Positions 24,905 through 34,260 of a stretch of DNA of 64,000 nucleotides are shown here, piece by piece; positions within the stretch are counted from its first letter, which is position 1, and each line of letters begins with the position of its first letter. Source of the DNA: JAWPMT01 sp965215825 (lineage in GTDB: Bacteria > Bacteroidota > Bacteroidia > Cytophagales > Cyclobacteriaceae). The DNA is taken from the NCBI GenBank assembly GCA_965215825.1, contig CBDCEM010000002.1:1860001-1924000 (forward strand), written 5' to 3'. The notes under the pieces were generated by a model. That model worked only from the letters and a program-made list of their open reading frames with translations. It had not been told where the DNA came from and searched no databases. The translations under genes were made by a program, and so were the position numbers.

Positions 24905-25801
24905 ATGACATTATTGCGAAATAATATTACTTTATTAATATTTCTCATCGTTTCCATCGTTGAAGTGAGGGGGCAGGCCGATTCGCTTGAGGAGGTTAGT
25001 CTGTTCTGGATGAAGGAAAATCTCACCTTCGATTATTTTAATCCTGATCAAGAGAAGTGGTGGTTGAATAAGATGGAGTATAATTTGAAAGAGGGGACTA
25101 TTCACGTGCAAAATGCCTCGGCGGTGAACCCTAAGAAATTTCGTGAAAAATCCTGGATAGATCGTCGGGTCTTCTTATCGCATTTAGATCCTTATTCCAT
25201 TTCTATCAATCCTGTGCGGGAGCATAAAGGAAGAATTGTGAAGGGGCGCGTATTAATTGTTGATGTGATCCACAATGAGAAAAGAATAAACAAAGCCATA
25301 GATGGCCGCAAGGCTACATCCGAATCTTTCCTTCAGTTTTCAATTCCCAGTACGGTTTTGGATACAGCAAGAGGATTTGCGGATTCATTGAAGTTCCACC
25401 TGACTCAAGCTATAGAGGTGCAGTCGTTACTGGCTAATACAGGAAGCAGGGAAGAGAATATTCAATTGATTTTTCAGGTACTTCGAGGTGAATTCATTCA
25501 GGGGTCCGTGATCAGGACCTATTCTTCTGCTTTTAAACAGGTGATTGAATTTCAGGAAAAATCAGGAGCTAAATCGGTAAGGAAGGGATACTTTGGTTAT
25601 GATCAATCCCGCGATTTATTCTTTGAAACGACTGTATCCGATGGCGAGCTCATTGTGGCATATTATCGCCTTAACTATGGTCCAAAACTGGCACTTATTA
25701 GTACTACAGATTCATCGGTTCGGATAGATTTGGAGAGTTTGTTGCATTTCACACAATCCAACAGCAGTGGTGAGAAAGAGTTTCGCAGAATTAGTTACTG
25801 A
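24905..25801 (+). CDS. Secreted protein of unknown function
   Basis: A 298-aa protein with an N-terminal hydrophobic signal (LLIFLIVSIVEVRG). The rest is soluble and mixed in charge; I recognise no family. TAGCTTTG sits just before the ATG, so the message may be leaderless. Its 3' end overlaps the convergent LacI gene by 7 bp. Confidence 0.65.
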   Translation: MTLLRNNITLLIFLIVSIVEVRGQADSLEEVSLFWMKENLTFDYFNPDQEKWWLNKMEYNLKEGTIHVQNASAVNPKKFREKSWIDRRVFLSHLDPYSISINPVREHKGRIVKGRVLIVDVIHNEKRINKAIDGRKATSESFLQFSIPSTVLDTARGFADSLKFHLTQAIEVQSLLANTGSREENIQLIFQVLRGEFIQGSVIRTYSSAFKQVIEFQEKSGAKSVRKGYFGYDQSRDLFFETTVSDGELIVAYYRLNYGPKLALISTTDSSVRIDLESLLHFTQSNSSGEKEFRRISY

Positions 25802-26817
25802 TTTCTAACTGAACTTTCTCTCACTACCAGATCTGTTTCAAGTGTGAACGTTTCGTATGAACGATTTTCAGGGTCAGTGATTTGTTGAATGAGTAATTCC
25901 GCAGCCTTGTAACCCATTTCATAGCCTGGTTGATTGATGGTGGTTAAAGAAGGCTCAAATAATTCTGCGATTGACCAATTACTAAATCCTACTACCGCCA
26001 CATCTTCAGGAATACGCTTTTTGAGGGCCTTGATATTTTTTATTGCTCCGATTGCCAACATATCAGTTGCCGCAAATACGCCATCAATTTCACTGTTTTG
26101 GAAAAGGGATTTGGTGGAATTTAGTCCGTCACTGTAGTCTCCGGTAGTACAGTATACGATCCATTCCTGGTTTATCTTAAGATTAGCTTCCAGGATTGCC
26201 TTTTCAAATCCAGCATACCTGTCTTGATTGATGCGTAGGGATTTCGGACCTCCAATAAAGGCAAGATTGCGACTTCCCTGCTCTATTAAGTGTTTAGTGG
26301 CCACATAACCAGCGGCCATGTCATCTATAACAACTTTATGTGTTTCAATGTCATGGCAAACGCAATCAAAAAACACCAACGGAATTGACCGTTCCGCAAA
26401 TTCTACGAAGTGATCGTAATTGGTAGTTTCTTTTGATAAGCAGGCAAGGATTCCATCCACTCTACCTGTCAGGAGCGCCTTGGCATCGCTAACCTCACGT
26501 TCGTACATTTCGTGGGTTGAGCAAATAATTACATTGTAACCATTGGCATATGCAAAATCTTCTATACCTCGAATAACCAAAGCAAAGAACTCGTGTACAA
26601 TCTGAGGAATGATGATGCCGAGTGTTCTGGTCTTACTATTCCTTAGACTTAAGGCTGTAAAGTTTGGTTGATAATTGTATGCCTTGGCGAGTTCTTTTAC
26701 TGCCTTTCTTGTAGCGGTTTTTACCAACGGATTGTCAGCTAAAGCCCTGGAAACTGTAGATGGAGAAATTCCCAATTCCAGAGCCAGATCTTTAATAGTA
26801 ATCGGGCCTTTCTTCAT
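25795..26817 (-). CDS. LacI-family transcriptional regulator
   Basis: A 340-aa regulator. HTH at about residues 6-28 (ITIKDLALELGISPSTVSRAL) with the LacI hinge helix region (LRNSKTRTLGIIIP), then the periplasmic-binding-like sensor domain (GPKSLRINQDRYAGFEKAI, GVFAATDMLAIGAI, DVAVVGFSNWSIAELFEP). It probably senses a sugar or related ligand and controls the divergent SusC/SusD pair. CRE-like sequences lie between them and again before two other operons. Confidence 0.93.
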   Translation of the reverse strand: MKKGPITIKDLALELGISPSTVSRALADNPLVKTATRKAVKELAKAYNYQPNFTALSLRNSKTRTLGIIIPQIVHEFFALVIRGIEDFAYANGYNVIICSTHEMYEREVSDAKALLTGRVDGILACLSKETTNYDHFVEFAERSIPLVFFDCVCHDIETHKVVIDDMAAGYVATKHLIEQGSRNLAFIGGPKSLRINQDRYAGFEKAILEANLKINQEWIVYCTTGDYSDGLNSTKSLFQNSEIDGVFAATDMLAIGAIKNIKALKKRIPEDVAVVGFSNWSIAELFEPSLTTINQPGYEMGYKAAELLIQQITDPENRSYETFTLETDLVVRESSVRNQ

Positions 26818-26959
26818 ACAAGATGCTTAGCAAATTCTAAAATTAAATATACCGAATAAATGCTCCCCCAACATTCGGTTGTTGCAACCTATCTGGAATT
26901 ATTCAAAATCCAGAATAATTCTTGAAAAAGTGAAATTTTTCTTTTTTGGAAAAAACCCT

Positions 26960-26979
26960 ATCGATTACAATCGTTTTCA
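26960..26979. promoter_or_regulatory. CRE-like LacI operator before susC
   Basis: Two overlapping half-matching sites: ATCGATTACA and ACAATCGTTTTCA. They share ATCGATTnCA and the CG-centred symmetry of LacI operators with the sites at 36787 and 47897. Binding is inferred. Confidence 0.5.
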
Positions 26980-27038
26980 TAATGTTATTTCATTAAACCC
27001 TTTGTTTTTATTCAGAATCCTCAGTAAAATGCTTACGG

Positions 27039-27070
27039 TTTGGATTGAACTCGGGGTATGCTATGCTTTG
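27039..27070 (+). promoter_or_regulatory. Candidate susC promoter
   Basis: TTTG, 19-bp spacer, TATGCTTTG: the -7 box has one extra base compared with TAnnTTTG. The susC ATG is 54 bp downstream, with AATCGGAGG ahead as a possible leader element. Confidence 0.45.
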
Positions 27071-27123
27071 ATTTGTCCAAATCGGAGGTAAAATATTCTA
27101 ACCGAATAACAATTTGTAATAGT

Positions 27124-30066
27124 ATGAAGAAGTATTTACTAATGTTGTTATCAGCGTTTTTTGTGCTCTCCGTTTGGGCACAGGAACGTACGGTAACAGG
27201 AACTGTGAAGGACGCTGAAACCGGAGAGACCGTCCCCGGTGCCAACGTCATTGAAAAGGGTACTACTAATGGTACCACAACTGACTTAGACGGTAACTTC
27301 TCTGTAAGCGTTCAGGAAGGCGCGACGCTTGTCGTTTCTTTCGTTGGTTATCGCCAAATGGAGATCGCAATAGGTTCTCGATCAGTGATTGATGTAAACC
27401 TTGAATTGGATGTGGCACAACTTGCCGAAGTTGTCGTAGTGGGTTATGGAACTCAGGATAAGAAGGAGATTACCAGTTCCGTCGCAAGTGTAAGTGCGGA
27501 AGATTTCAACCAGGGTAACATCTCTGATCCTAGCCAACTACTTCAGGGTAAGGTGGCCGGACTTTCAGTCGTTCGCCCTGGAGGTGACCCTAATGGGGGT
27601 TACAACATCCGATTAAGAGGCCTTTCTACTTTTGGTAGTAACAGCTCTCCTCTGATTATCATTGATGGTGTGATTGGTGCATCGCTGGATAACATTGATC
27701 CGAATGACATTGAGTCCATGGATGTGTTGAAAGATGGTTCAGCTGCTGCTATCTATGGTACCCGGGGTTCTTCTGGGGTAATTATTGTAACTACCAAATC
27801 TGGAACGAAAGGACAGACTACTGTTGACTACAATGCTTTTGTAGCTATTGAAAACGTAGCCAACAAGATTGACGTACTTTCTGCAGGTGCATTTGTAGCA
27901 CAAGGAGGCACCAATGAAGGCGGAAGCACTGATTGGTTCGAAGAGTTGACGGAAACTGGTGTTTCACATACACATAATGTGTCTTTGAGTGGCGGTTCGG
28001 CTAATACCACTTACCGGGCATCTGTTAACTATCGGGATCGTCAAAGTGTGGCTTCCGGACATGGTTTTAACCGATTGAATTCAAGAATCAATGTTCAGCA
28101 TAACATGTTTGATAATCGACTGAGGTTATCTTTCAATGGTTCTATTGCCAATAGAAAAGAAGAAGCCGTTCCGATTCAGGCATTCCGATATGCCTTGATA
28201 TTTAATCCCACTGCCTCAGTCCTGGATAACTCCGCAGCCGGTGAGCAATACGGAGGGTATTTTCAGAATGCAGACAACTTCGATTTCTTTAATCCTGTAG
28301 CGATTATTAATCAGAATCGTGCAGAAGAAGTGAAGAGAAATATTCTTACAAGTTATGGCCTGGAGTTTGATATCACTGATGATTTGACTTTGACTGCCCG
28401 GTATTCTCAGGACAGAGAGTCGAACCTTTCCGGATCATATACTTCGCGATTTTCTCTTTTTAATTCAGGTGTAGGGGAGAATGGTATAGCGAGTAGAGGA
28501 GCATCAGATGATTTTGATGATCTCTTCGAATCTACGTTGGCCTACAACACCACCTTCAATGACATCTTTGATGTAACCGTTCTTGGAGGATATTCTTATC
28601 AGAAAAGAAGAGGTGAAGGCTTCGGTGTAACTGTCAATAATTTCCAACTGGATAATTTCGGTTTTGATAACCTCTTTGCGGCTATCGATAGAGATGGAAA
28701 TGCGACGGGATTAGGTAGTGGAAGATCTCAGGATCAGATCATTGCTTACTTCGGACGACTTAATCTTAATATCGACGGTACTTACTTCTTTTCCGCAAGC
28801 TGGAGAAATGAAGGGTATAGTGGTTTTGGAGAAAATAATGAGCGTGCGAATTTCTATGCACTTTCCGGAGGTGTTGAGCTTACCAATCTAATCGATGTTA
28901 GTGGCATCAACAACCTGAAATTTAGAGTAGGATACGGTGAGACAGGAAACTTACCTACTGGCCCGTATTTATCGCTACCTCTGGTAGGGCCAACAGGTCG
29001 AACAGTTGTAAATGGCCAGGAATTAAGAACATTCTCTTTCTTGAGAAATGCCAATCCTAACCTTGCCTGGGAAACGAAGAAAGAATTCAACGTGGGTATT
29101 GATTTCTCACTTTTGGATTACAAGTTGACCGGTACAATTGATTACTATAACAGAACTACTTCTGATTTGCTATTCAACTCGCCAGTTGGAGCAGGTAATC
29201 CTAACCCTAACTTGCCAGGTACTTTCAATGTAGCTAGCAATACTTGGTTGAACCTTGGTGAGATCGAAAACAGTGGATTGGAATTTGCTTTGGCTTATAC
29301 GGTGCAGTCTGGTGATTTCAGCTGGACACCTGCGGTTAACGGAACATTCTACGATCAAAGTGTATTGAACTCTCTTTCTAACGGAGAAGTTAATAACTCT
29401 GAATTTTTCATTGGTAACCCTGGATCTCCTGGTCAGAATGACGACAGAGTGGTACGTGTTGCTGAAGGACAAAGAATCGGAGACTTCTGGGGACCTATCT
29501 TCGAAGGAGTGGATGAAAGCGGTGAATATATCTTCAGAGATTTGAACGGTGACGGAGTGATTGATACTAATGACGAAACAGTCGTTGGGAATGGTCTTCA
29601 GAACATGGACCTTGGTATCAATAACACGGTTACCTGGAAAAACTGGGATTTGAATGTATTCTTACGTGGTAGCTTCGGTCATGAGATTTACAATCAATTC
29701 CGTGGATTCTATGAAAACAGAGATGCGGGTTCTAATACATGGAACAGTATAGTTACGGATAAGACAGATCCTAATATTACTGCTGCGCCTCAATTCTCAA
29801 GTCTTTACATTGAGAAAGGCGATTTCTTAAGACTGGACAATATGACCTTGGGTTATTCCCTTCCTGGAAATAACATTTACAAGAAGTTAAGATTGTACTT
29901 CTCTGGTCAGAATTTGTTTACTATTACAGATTATGCTGGACTTGATCCGGAAGTAAGGTATGTCGATAGCGCGGATGGAGACAATCCTCTCGCTCCTGGT
30001 ATTGAAAGAAGAGATACATTCTTCACTACCGTGACGTATACTTTTGGTTTCAATATGACATTTTAA
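27124..30066 (+). CDS. SusC/RagA-family TonB-linked outer-membrane transporter
   Basis: A 980-aa protein. Signal peptide (MKKYLLMLLSAFFVLSVWAQ), carboxypeptidase-like regulatory domain (VTGTVKDAETGETVPGANV), plug domain with the SusC hallmark VVVGYGTQDKKEITSSVAS and LIIIDGV, then a barrel ending FGFNMTF. It takes up oligomers with its SusD partner, using TonB energy. The upstream LacI gene and the downstream SusD support a substrate-specific uptake locus. ATG at 27124 is preferred because the promoter covers the longer frame start at 27058. No glycoside hydrolase is encoded nearby, so the substrate is open. Confidence 0.96.
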   Translation: MKKYLLMLLSAFFVLSVWAQERTVTGTVKDAETGETVPGANVIEKGTTNGTTTDLDGNFSVSVQEGATLVVSFVGYRQMEIAIGSRSVIDVNLELDVAQLAEVVVVGYGTQDKKEITSSVASVSAEDFNQGNISDPSQLLQGKVAGLSVVRPGGDPNGGYNIRLRGLSTFGSNSSPLIIIDGVIGASLDNIDPNDIESMDVLKDGSAAAIYGTRGSSGVIIVTTKSGTKGQTTVDYNAFVAIENVANKIDVLSAGAFVAQGGTNEGGSTDWFEELTETGVSHTHNVSLSGGSANTTYRASVNYRDRQSVASGHGFNRLNSRINVQHNMFDNRLRLSFNGSIANRKEEAVPIQAFRYALIFNPTASVLDNSAAGEQYGGYFQNADNFDFFNPVAIINQNRAEEVKRNILTSYGLEFDITDDLTLTARYSQDRESNLSGSYTSRFSLFNSGVGENGIASRGASDDFDDLFESTLAYNTTFNDIFDVTVLGGYSYQKRRGEGFGVTVNNFQLDNFGFDNLFAAIDRDGNATGLGSGRSQDQIIAYFGRLNLNIDGTYFFSASWRNEGYSGFGENNERANFYALSGGVELTNLIDVSGINNLKFRVGYGETGNLPTGPYLSLPLVGPTGRTVVNGQELRTFSFLRNANPNLAWETKKEFNVGIDFSLLDYKLTGTIDYYNRTTSDLLFNSPVGAGNPNPNLPGTFNVASNTWLNLGEIENSGLEFALAYTVQSGDFSWTPAVNGTFYDQSVLNSLSNGEVNNSEFFIGNPGSPGQNDDRVVRVAEGQRIGDFWGPIFEGVDESGEYIFRDLNGDGVIDTNDETVVGNGLQNMDLGINNTVTWKNWDLNVFLRGSFGHEIYNQFRGFYENRDAGSNTWNSIVTDKTDPNITAAPQFSSLYIEKGDFLRLDNMTLGYSLPGNNIYKKLRLYFSGQNLFTITDYAGLDPEVRYVDSADGDNPLAPGIERRDTFFTTVTYTFGFNMTF

Positions 30067-30076
30067 TATTTGAGAA

Positions 30077-31564
30077 ATGAATAAGTTGTTAAAATCAAAA
30101 CTAATTTTATTGGCATTCCTGTTCGTAGGATTTGCTTGTAATGATTTGGACGAGGAGGTGTTTAGTGATTTGACAGAAGAGGAATTCTTCTCCAACATTA
30201 ACCAATCTGTTATCGATGCCACTGTGGGTTCTGCTTATAGCAATATCGTAGGTACATGGGGAGGTCATAACTCGTTATGGTCCCTGATGGAAGTCTCTAC
30301 AGATGAATTATGTATCGGCCATAAAGGTGCTGACTGGTTAGACGGTGGGCAGTGGCTACGGGTTCACAGACATGAGACTTCTCCTGAGGAGCAATCCGTG
30401 AACAATGGATGGGCATATTGCTACAGCGCTATTGCAAACATCAACAACATCATTAATCAGTTCTCAGGTAGCCCTGAGATCACAAGTGAGTTGAGAGCAT
30501 TGAGAGCTGTTATCTACATGTGGTTATTGGATGCCTATGGTAATGTTCCGATCATTATCGAAACTACGATTGATCCAAATCCTGCCACTGCGAGTCGTTC
30601 TGACGTTTTCAGTTTTGTTGAGTCAGAATTGTTAGCAACAGTATCCTCTCTTTCTGATGGGGTTGGTGATCGTACTCGTGTGAATCAGTGGACAGCTTAT
30701 GCTGCCTTGTCTCGTCTCTACCTCAATGCTGAGGTATGGTCTGGGTCTGCTAGAAATGCTGATGCAATCAATGCTGCGAATCAGGTTATTAACAGTGGAC
30801 TTTACAGCCTGGAGGGTGACTTCTTCGCTGCGTTTGCTACTAATAATGACAATTCAGTGGAGCATATTTTTGCACTTCCTTACGATCCTATTACAGGGCA
30901 GGGATTCAATTTGCCTCAGATGACGTTGCACTATGCTAGTCAACAAACATTCGATTTGACTGATCAACCATGGAATGGTTATCAGGCGCTGGAAGAATTC
31001 TATAACAGCTTCGAAGAAGATGATAGTAGAATCGGTAGTTTCCTCGTTGGGCCACAATTATCTTCTGCTGGAGAGCAATTGATGGATGATCAGGCGCAAG
31101 ATCCTGATGGAGCTCCATTGAACTTTACGCCTGAGATTAACGAATTAGAGCCTAATTCTTATCGTCAGAGTGGAGCGCGTGTTGGAAAGTGGGAGTATGC
31201 TTCTGGCTCAGGACCTAACCTGGCGAATAACTTCGCACTTTACAGATACGGTGAAGTTTTAATGAACAAGGCAGAAGCTCAATTCCGATCAGGTGACGTT
31301 GCTGGTGCCCTTGATATCGTTAACCAAATCCGTTCAAGAGCTAACGCTGCTGCGTTAACATCTCTTACTGAAGATGAACTTTATGACGAAAGAGGTCGTG
31401 AGTTCTTTGCTGAAGGGATCAGAAGAATGGACATGATTCGTTTCGGAAAGTATAATGAAACATGGTGGGAAAAAACGGTTACAGATGCTACTAAAAGTCT
31501 GTTCCCAATTCCTGCTCCCCAATTGGATGTGAACGCAAATCTCGTTCAAAACCCAGGATACTAA
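30077..31564 (+). CDS. SusD/RagB-family nutrient-binding lipoprotein
   Basis: A 495-aa surface lipoprotein (lipobox LFVGFAC, Cys at about residue 21). Helical TPR-like repeats and the RagB/SusD C-terminal region (NFALYRYGEVLMNKAEAQF, then IRSRANA, ..DERGREFFAEGIRRMDMIRFGKY) are clear. It covers the SusC pore and binds the substrate. 10 bp after susC; a strong terminator ends the operon. Confidence 0.95.
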   Translation: MNKLLKSKLILLAFLFVGFACNDLDEEVFSDLTEEEFFSNINQSVIDATVGSAYSNIVGTWGGHNSLWSLMEVSTDELCIGHKGADWLDGGQWLRVHRHETSPEEQSVNNGWAYCYSAIANINNIINQFSGSPEITSELRALRAVIYMWLLDAYGNVPIIIETTIDPNPATASRSDVFSFVESELLATVSSLSDGVGDRTRVNQWTAYAALSRLYLNAEVWSGSARNADAINAANQVINSGLYSLEGDFFAAFATNNDNSVEHIFALPYDPITGQGFNLPQMTLHYASQQTFDLTDQPWNGYQALEEFYNSFEEDDSRIGSFLVGPQLSSAGEQLMDDQAQDPDGAPLNFTPEINELEPNSYRQSGARVGKWEYASGSGPNLANNFALYRYGEVLMNKAEAQFRSGDVAGALDIVNQIRSRANAAALTSLTEDELYDERGREFFAEGIRRMDMIRFGKYNETWWEKTVTDATKSLFPIPAPQLDVNANLVQNPGY

Positions 31565-31588
31565 ACCATCAGGTTTGTCAGATAATAG

Positions 31589-31625
31589 GAAGCCAACCCT
31601 GACTGAGGGTTGGCTTCTTTTTTTT
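31589..31625 (+). terminator. Rho-independent terminator of susCD
   Basis: GAAGCCAACCCT and AGGGTTGGCTTC form a 12-bp perfect stem with a 5-nt loop, followed by a long T-run. Confidence 0.95.
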
Positions 31626-31944
31626 GTAACCTACTAAACCGTGAACACATCTTAGCAACGCCAAGGCGGAGACTCTTTCCGATAGGTAGGTTTTAGTTTA
31701 GATCCAGTCAATCCCAATTTCGTCTACTAACTCATTCAGTCATGACAACTAACTGGCAAGTTGATTTTAACCAAGGTAAGACCCCTTGATTACTACTATG
31801 ACGACAAGATCATTATCCCAATACACTGTTTGATCTTTTGGTTTTGTGTAAAAAGGTTTAACATCCTTTTATTGACTAGATGTTAACGGATAGGAGTGGA
31901 GGGCGAAACAAGTTTATTCGTTTGGATTGGAAGTGAGAGATTAA
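31626..31944. other. Intergenic region, nothing recognised
   Basis: About 320 bp between the susCD terminator and the 3' end of a convergent DUF4249 gene. I see no gene, RNA or clear repeat. Confidence 0.5.
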
Positions 31945-33054
31945 TTAGTCAAGGTAGGAAGGCCTGACTAGAGAGCTGTTAGGTAAGCTCAGGCAGTTAT
32001 AACAAGCTTCAGCGACACCCCGGGCCTCAAGACATGGAAAGCAATTGATGGGAATTCCATTGAACTGACCTGCCGCAAAGTTGCAATTCACGAAATCTCC
32101 GTTGAGACCTAGAGTAACCGGGATGTCTCCACTGGTTACAAATGTCCCGGAAGTATCGACTTTGGCCACTTCAAAGAATCCTAAAGGCATATCCTCTGGA
32201 TTGTCAATATTGACGAAGTTACCAGGTATTGGTGCAGGTGGGATTTCAAAAATACTTCCGACCCTATTAGAAACGCTTTCGACACGCTGCCAATACTCCA
32301 AAGCTTCTCTGGAAATAGAAGATTGAATGATCCCGAAACCACGAAGTACACTAAATGAGTTGTCCACCGGGATTTCTGCAACTTCCTGACCTTGAATGGA
32401 GCTGGTGTTCACAACCGCACCATCAAAGAGTAGGATATTTCTGGCGATATATTCATCATATATATAACAATTTCGAGGAGAATAAAACGGAAAACTGGCA
32501 CCCGGAAGCGCTATTTCCTGATGTATATATACCTGCTCTACGTCCCATTTCATATAAATCGGCTCTTCGCTGAAATCCAGTTGAGAGTCTGTGAATATTT
32601 TAACCACATACCTTTGAATTTCGGCCCCGACATCTGTGATCACAGTGATTCTTTCAACCTGGAAATAAGTGGAATCCCTGGCCCCAACAAGTGGCATCTT
32701 TTGCCAGGAGGAACGATAGGTTTGGTTGTTTACAGTTACGCTTGCCTGATAAGATGTGCCTGCCACCCCGACCAGAGGTTCAATAGGGAGATATCGTTCT
32801 TTTGCTTCAGCGTATCTATAGGGAAAAATTCGACCGAATTCATCAGTCACTGTAACGGAGGCGTCATCTATCGAGAGGCCTGCGGTTGTATTTAGATCCG
32901 TCCGTTTGATCGAGATGCTCTGATCGTGCATTTCGGAATTAGTGAATTTCCCAAAAATGACCAGTTCTCTTTCATCAAGGGTGTCAAATTCAATGATACT
33001 AACACAAGTGGTGAAGCTTAAGGTGATCAGTAAGAGAATCAGGGTTCGAGTCAT
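31945..33054 (-). CDS. DUF4249 lipoprotein (copy 2)
   Basis: A 369-aa outer-membrane lipoprotein with lipobox SFTTC. DUF4249 pattern: CVSIIEFDT start, IYMKWDVEQVYI, the FPFYSPR segment, FGIIQSSISREA and PLGFFEVAKVDTSGT. The C-terminal CFPCLE...CYNCLSLPNSS holds paired cysteines that may form a metal or disulfide knot. The neighbour at 33094 is a close paralogue, giving a tandem duplication. DUF4249 genes usually sit next to a TonB receptor, as here, suggesting a role in uptake. Confidence 0.9.
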   Translation of the reverse strand: MTRTLILLLITLSFTTCVSIIEFDTLDERELVIFGKFTNSEMHDQSISIKRTDLNTTAGLSIDDASVTVTDEFGRIFPYRYAEAKERYLPIEPLVGVAGTSYQASVTVNNQTYRSSWQKMPLVGARDSTYFQVERITVITDVGAEIQRYVVKIFTDSQLDFSEEPIYMKWDVEQVYIHQEIALPGASFPFYSPRNCYIYDEYIARNILLFDGAVVNTSSIQGQEVAEIPVDNSFSVLRGFGIIQSSISREALEYWQRVESVSNRVGSIFEIPPAPIPGNFVNIDNPEDMPLGFFEVAKVDTSGTFVTSGDIPVTLGLNGDFVNCNFAAGQFNGIPINCFPCLEARGVAEACYNCLSLPNSSLVRPSYLD

Positions 33055-33093
33055 GAGGTCAACGCGTTGTAATTAGATGTTTCCGGATATAAG

Positions 33094-34251
33094 TCAAAAT
33101 AGGTAGGAGGGTCTTTTTCGAGTACTGTTAGGCAGTAAGGTGCAATTCACGCAAAATCCCGGAACTCCCAGGTCTTCAAGGCATGGGAAACAATTTTGTG
33201 GGACGTTGCCAAAGAGCGTTATGGGATAGTCACAATTGGGAACATCAACACCAAGGCCTAATGAAACTGGCAAATCCCCGGGTGTCACGTAGGTACCTGA
33301 TGTATCTACTTTTGCCACTTCAAAAAAACCTAGTGGTGAATTGTTGGCATTATTGACATCTCTAAAATTGCCAGGAACTGGTGCCGGAGGTACCTCGAAG
33401 ATGCTGCCCACGCGATTAGAAACAGCTTTAACTCTTTGCCAATAGATCGCCGCTTCCCGGGTAATGGAGGATTGGATGATTCCATAACCACGAATGTTGA
33501 CAAAAGAGTTGTCTAATGGAATGGTGGCAAGTTCTTGCCTCTGGATCAAATTAGCATCTACTAAATCTCCGTTGAAAAGCACCAATTCGTCGTTGGAAAA
33601 CCCTTCAAATACATAGCAAACTCGCGGTGAGTAAAATGGAAATTTGGAACTCGGTAGCACTACCTCTGAAATGATATATATCTGTTCCACGTCCCATTTC
33701 ATGAAAAGGGTTTCTTCTATTTCGTTCAGGTGTGAATCTGTTAATATTTTGAGTCGGTATTGTTCTGATTCAACACCGGCTTTTGAGATAAGTAGTTCTT
33801 TTTCGAATTGAAAGTATGATGAATCAGAGGCATTGAATAGGGGCATTGTTTGTAAGGAGGACTCATAGTTTTGGTCCTCTACAGCGATTTGTGCCCGATA
33901 GGTATGTCCAGGTATGCCAACAAATGTTGTCGCTGGAAGGTAACTATCCTGTTCTGCTGAATAGCGATATGCATAAGTCTCGCCAGTACTTTCATCAATA
34001 ACAGCGACATTGGCATTTTGAATAGATAAGCCCGCCTTGGTGTTTAAGTCAGTCCGCTTGACAGTGATTCTTTGGTCATAATTTTCGGCGTTGGTGAGTT
34101 TTCCGAAAATCACAATTTCAGAAGAAGATTCAGAGGTGTCGAATTCGATTATACTTACACAGGTTGTCAAACCAAATACCACCAACATTAGCAGATAAAT
34201 CGATATCTGTCTGGAAGGTTGATGAAGGAATGGTTTTCGAATAAGAAACAT
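33094..34251 (-). CDS. DUF4249 lipoprotein (copy 1)
   Basis: A 385-aa paralogue of the gene at 31945 with the same order of motifs (CVSIIEFDTS, LFMKWDVEQIYI, FPFYSPRVCYVF, YGIIQSSITREAA, PLGFFEVAKVDTSGTYVT) and the Cys-rich end NCFPCLEDLG..FCVNCTLLPNS. The lipobox Cys is preceded by VVFGLTTC. 9 bp after the TonB receptor and 39 bp ahead of copy 2, so one operon of three genes. Confidence 0.9.
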   Translation of the reverse strand: MFLIRKPFLHQPSRQISIYLLMLVVFGLTTCVSIIEFDTSESSSEIVIFGKLTNAENYDQRITVKRTDLNTKAGLSIQNANVAVIDESTGETYAYRYSAEQDSYLPATTFVGIPGHTYRAQIAVEDQNYESSLQTMPLFNASDSSYFQFEKELLISKAGVESEQYRLKILTDSHLNEIEETLFMKWDVEQIYIISEVVLPSSKFPFYSPRVCYVFEGFSNDELVLFNGDLVDANLIQRQELATIPLDNSFVNIRGYGIIQSSITREAAIYWQRVKAVSNRVGSIFEVPPAPVPGNFRDVNNANNSPLGFFEVAKVDTSGTYVTPGDLPVSLGLGVDVPNCDYPITLFGNVPQNCFPCLEDLGVPGFCVNCTLLPNSTRKRPSYLF

Positions 34252-34260
34252 CTCTGACGA

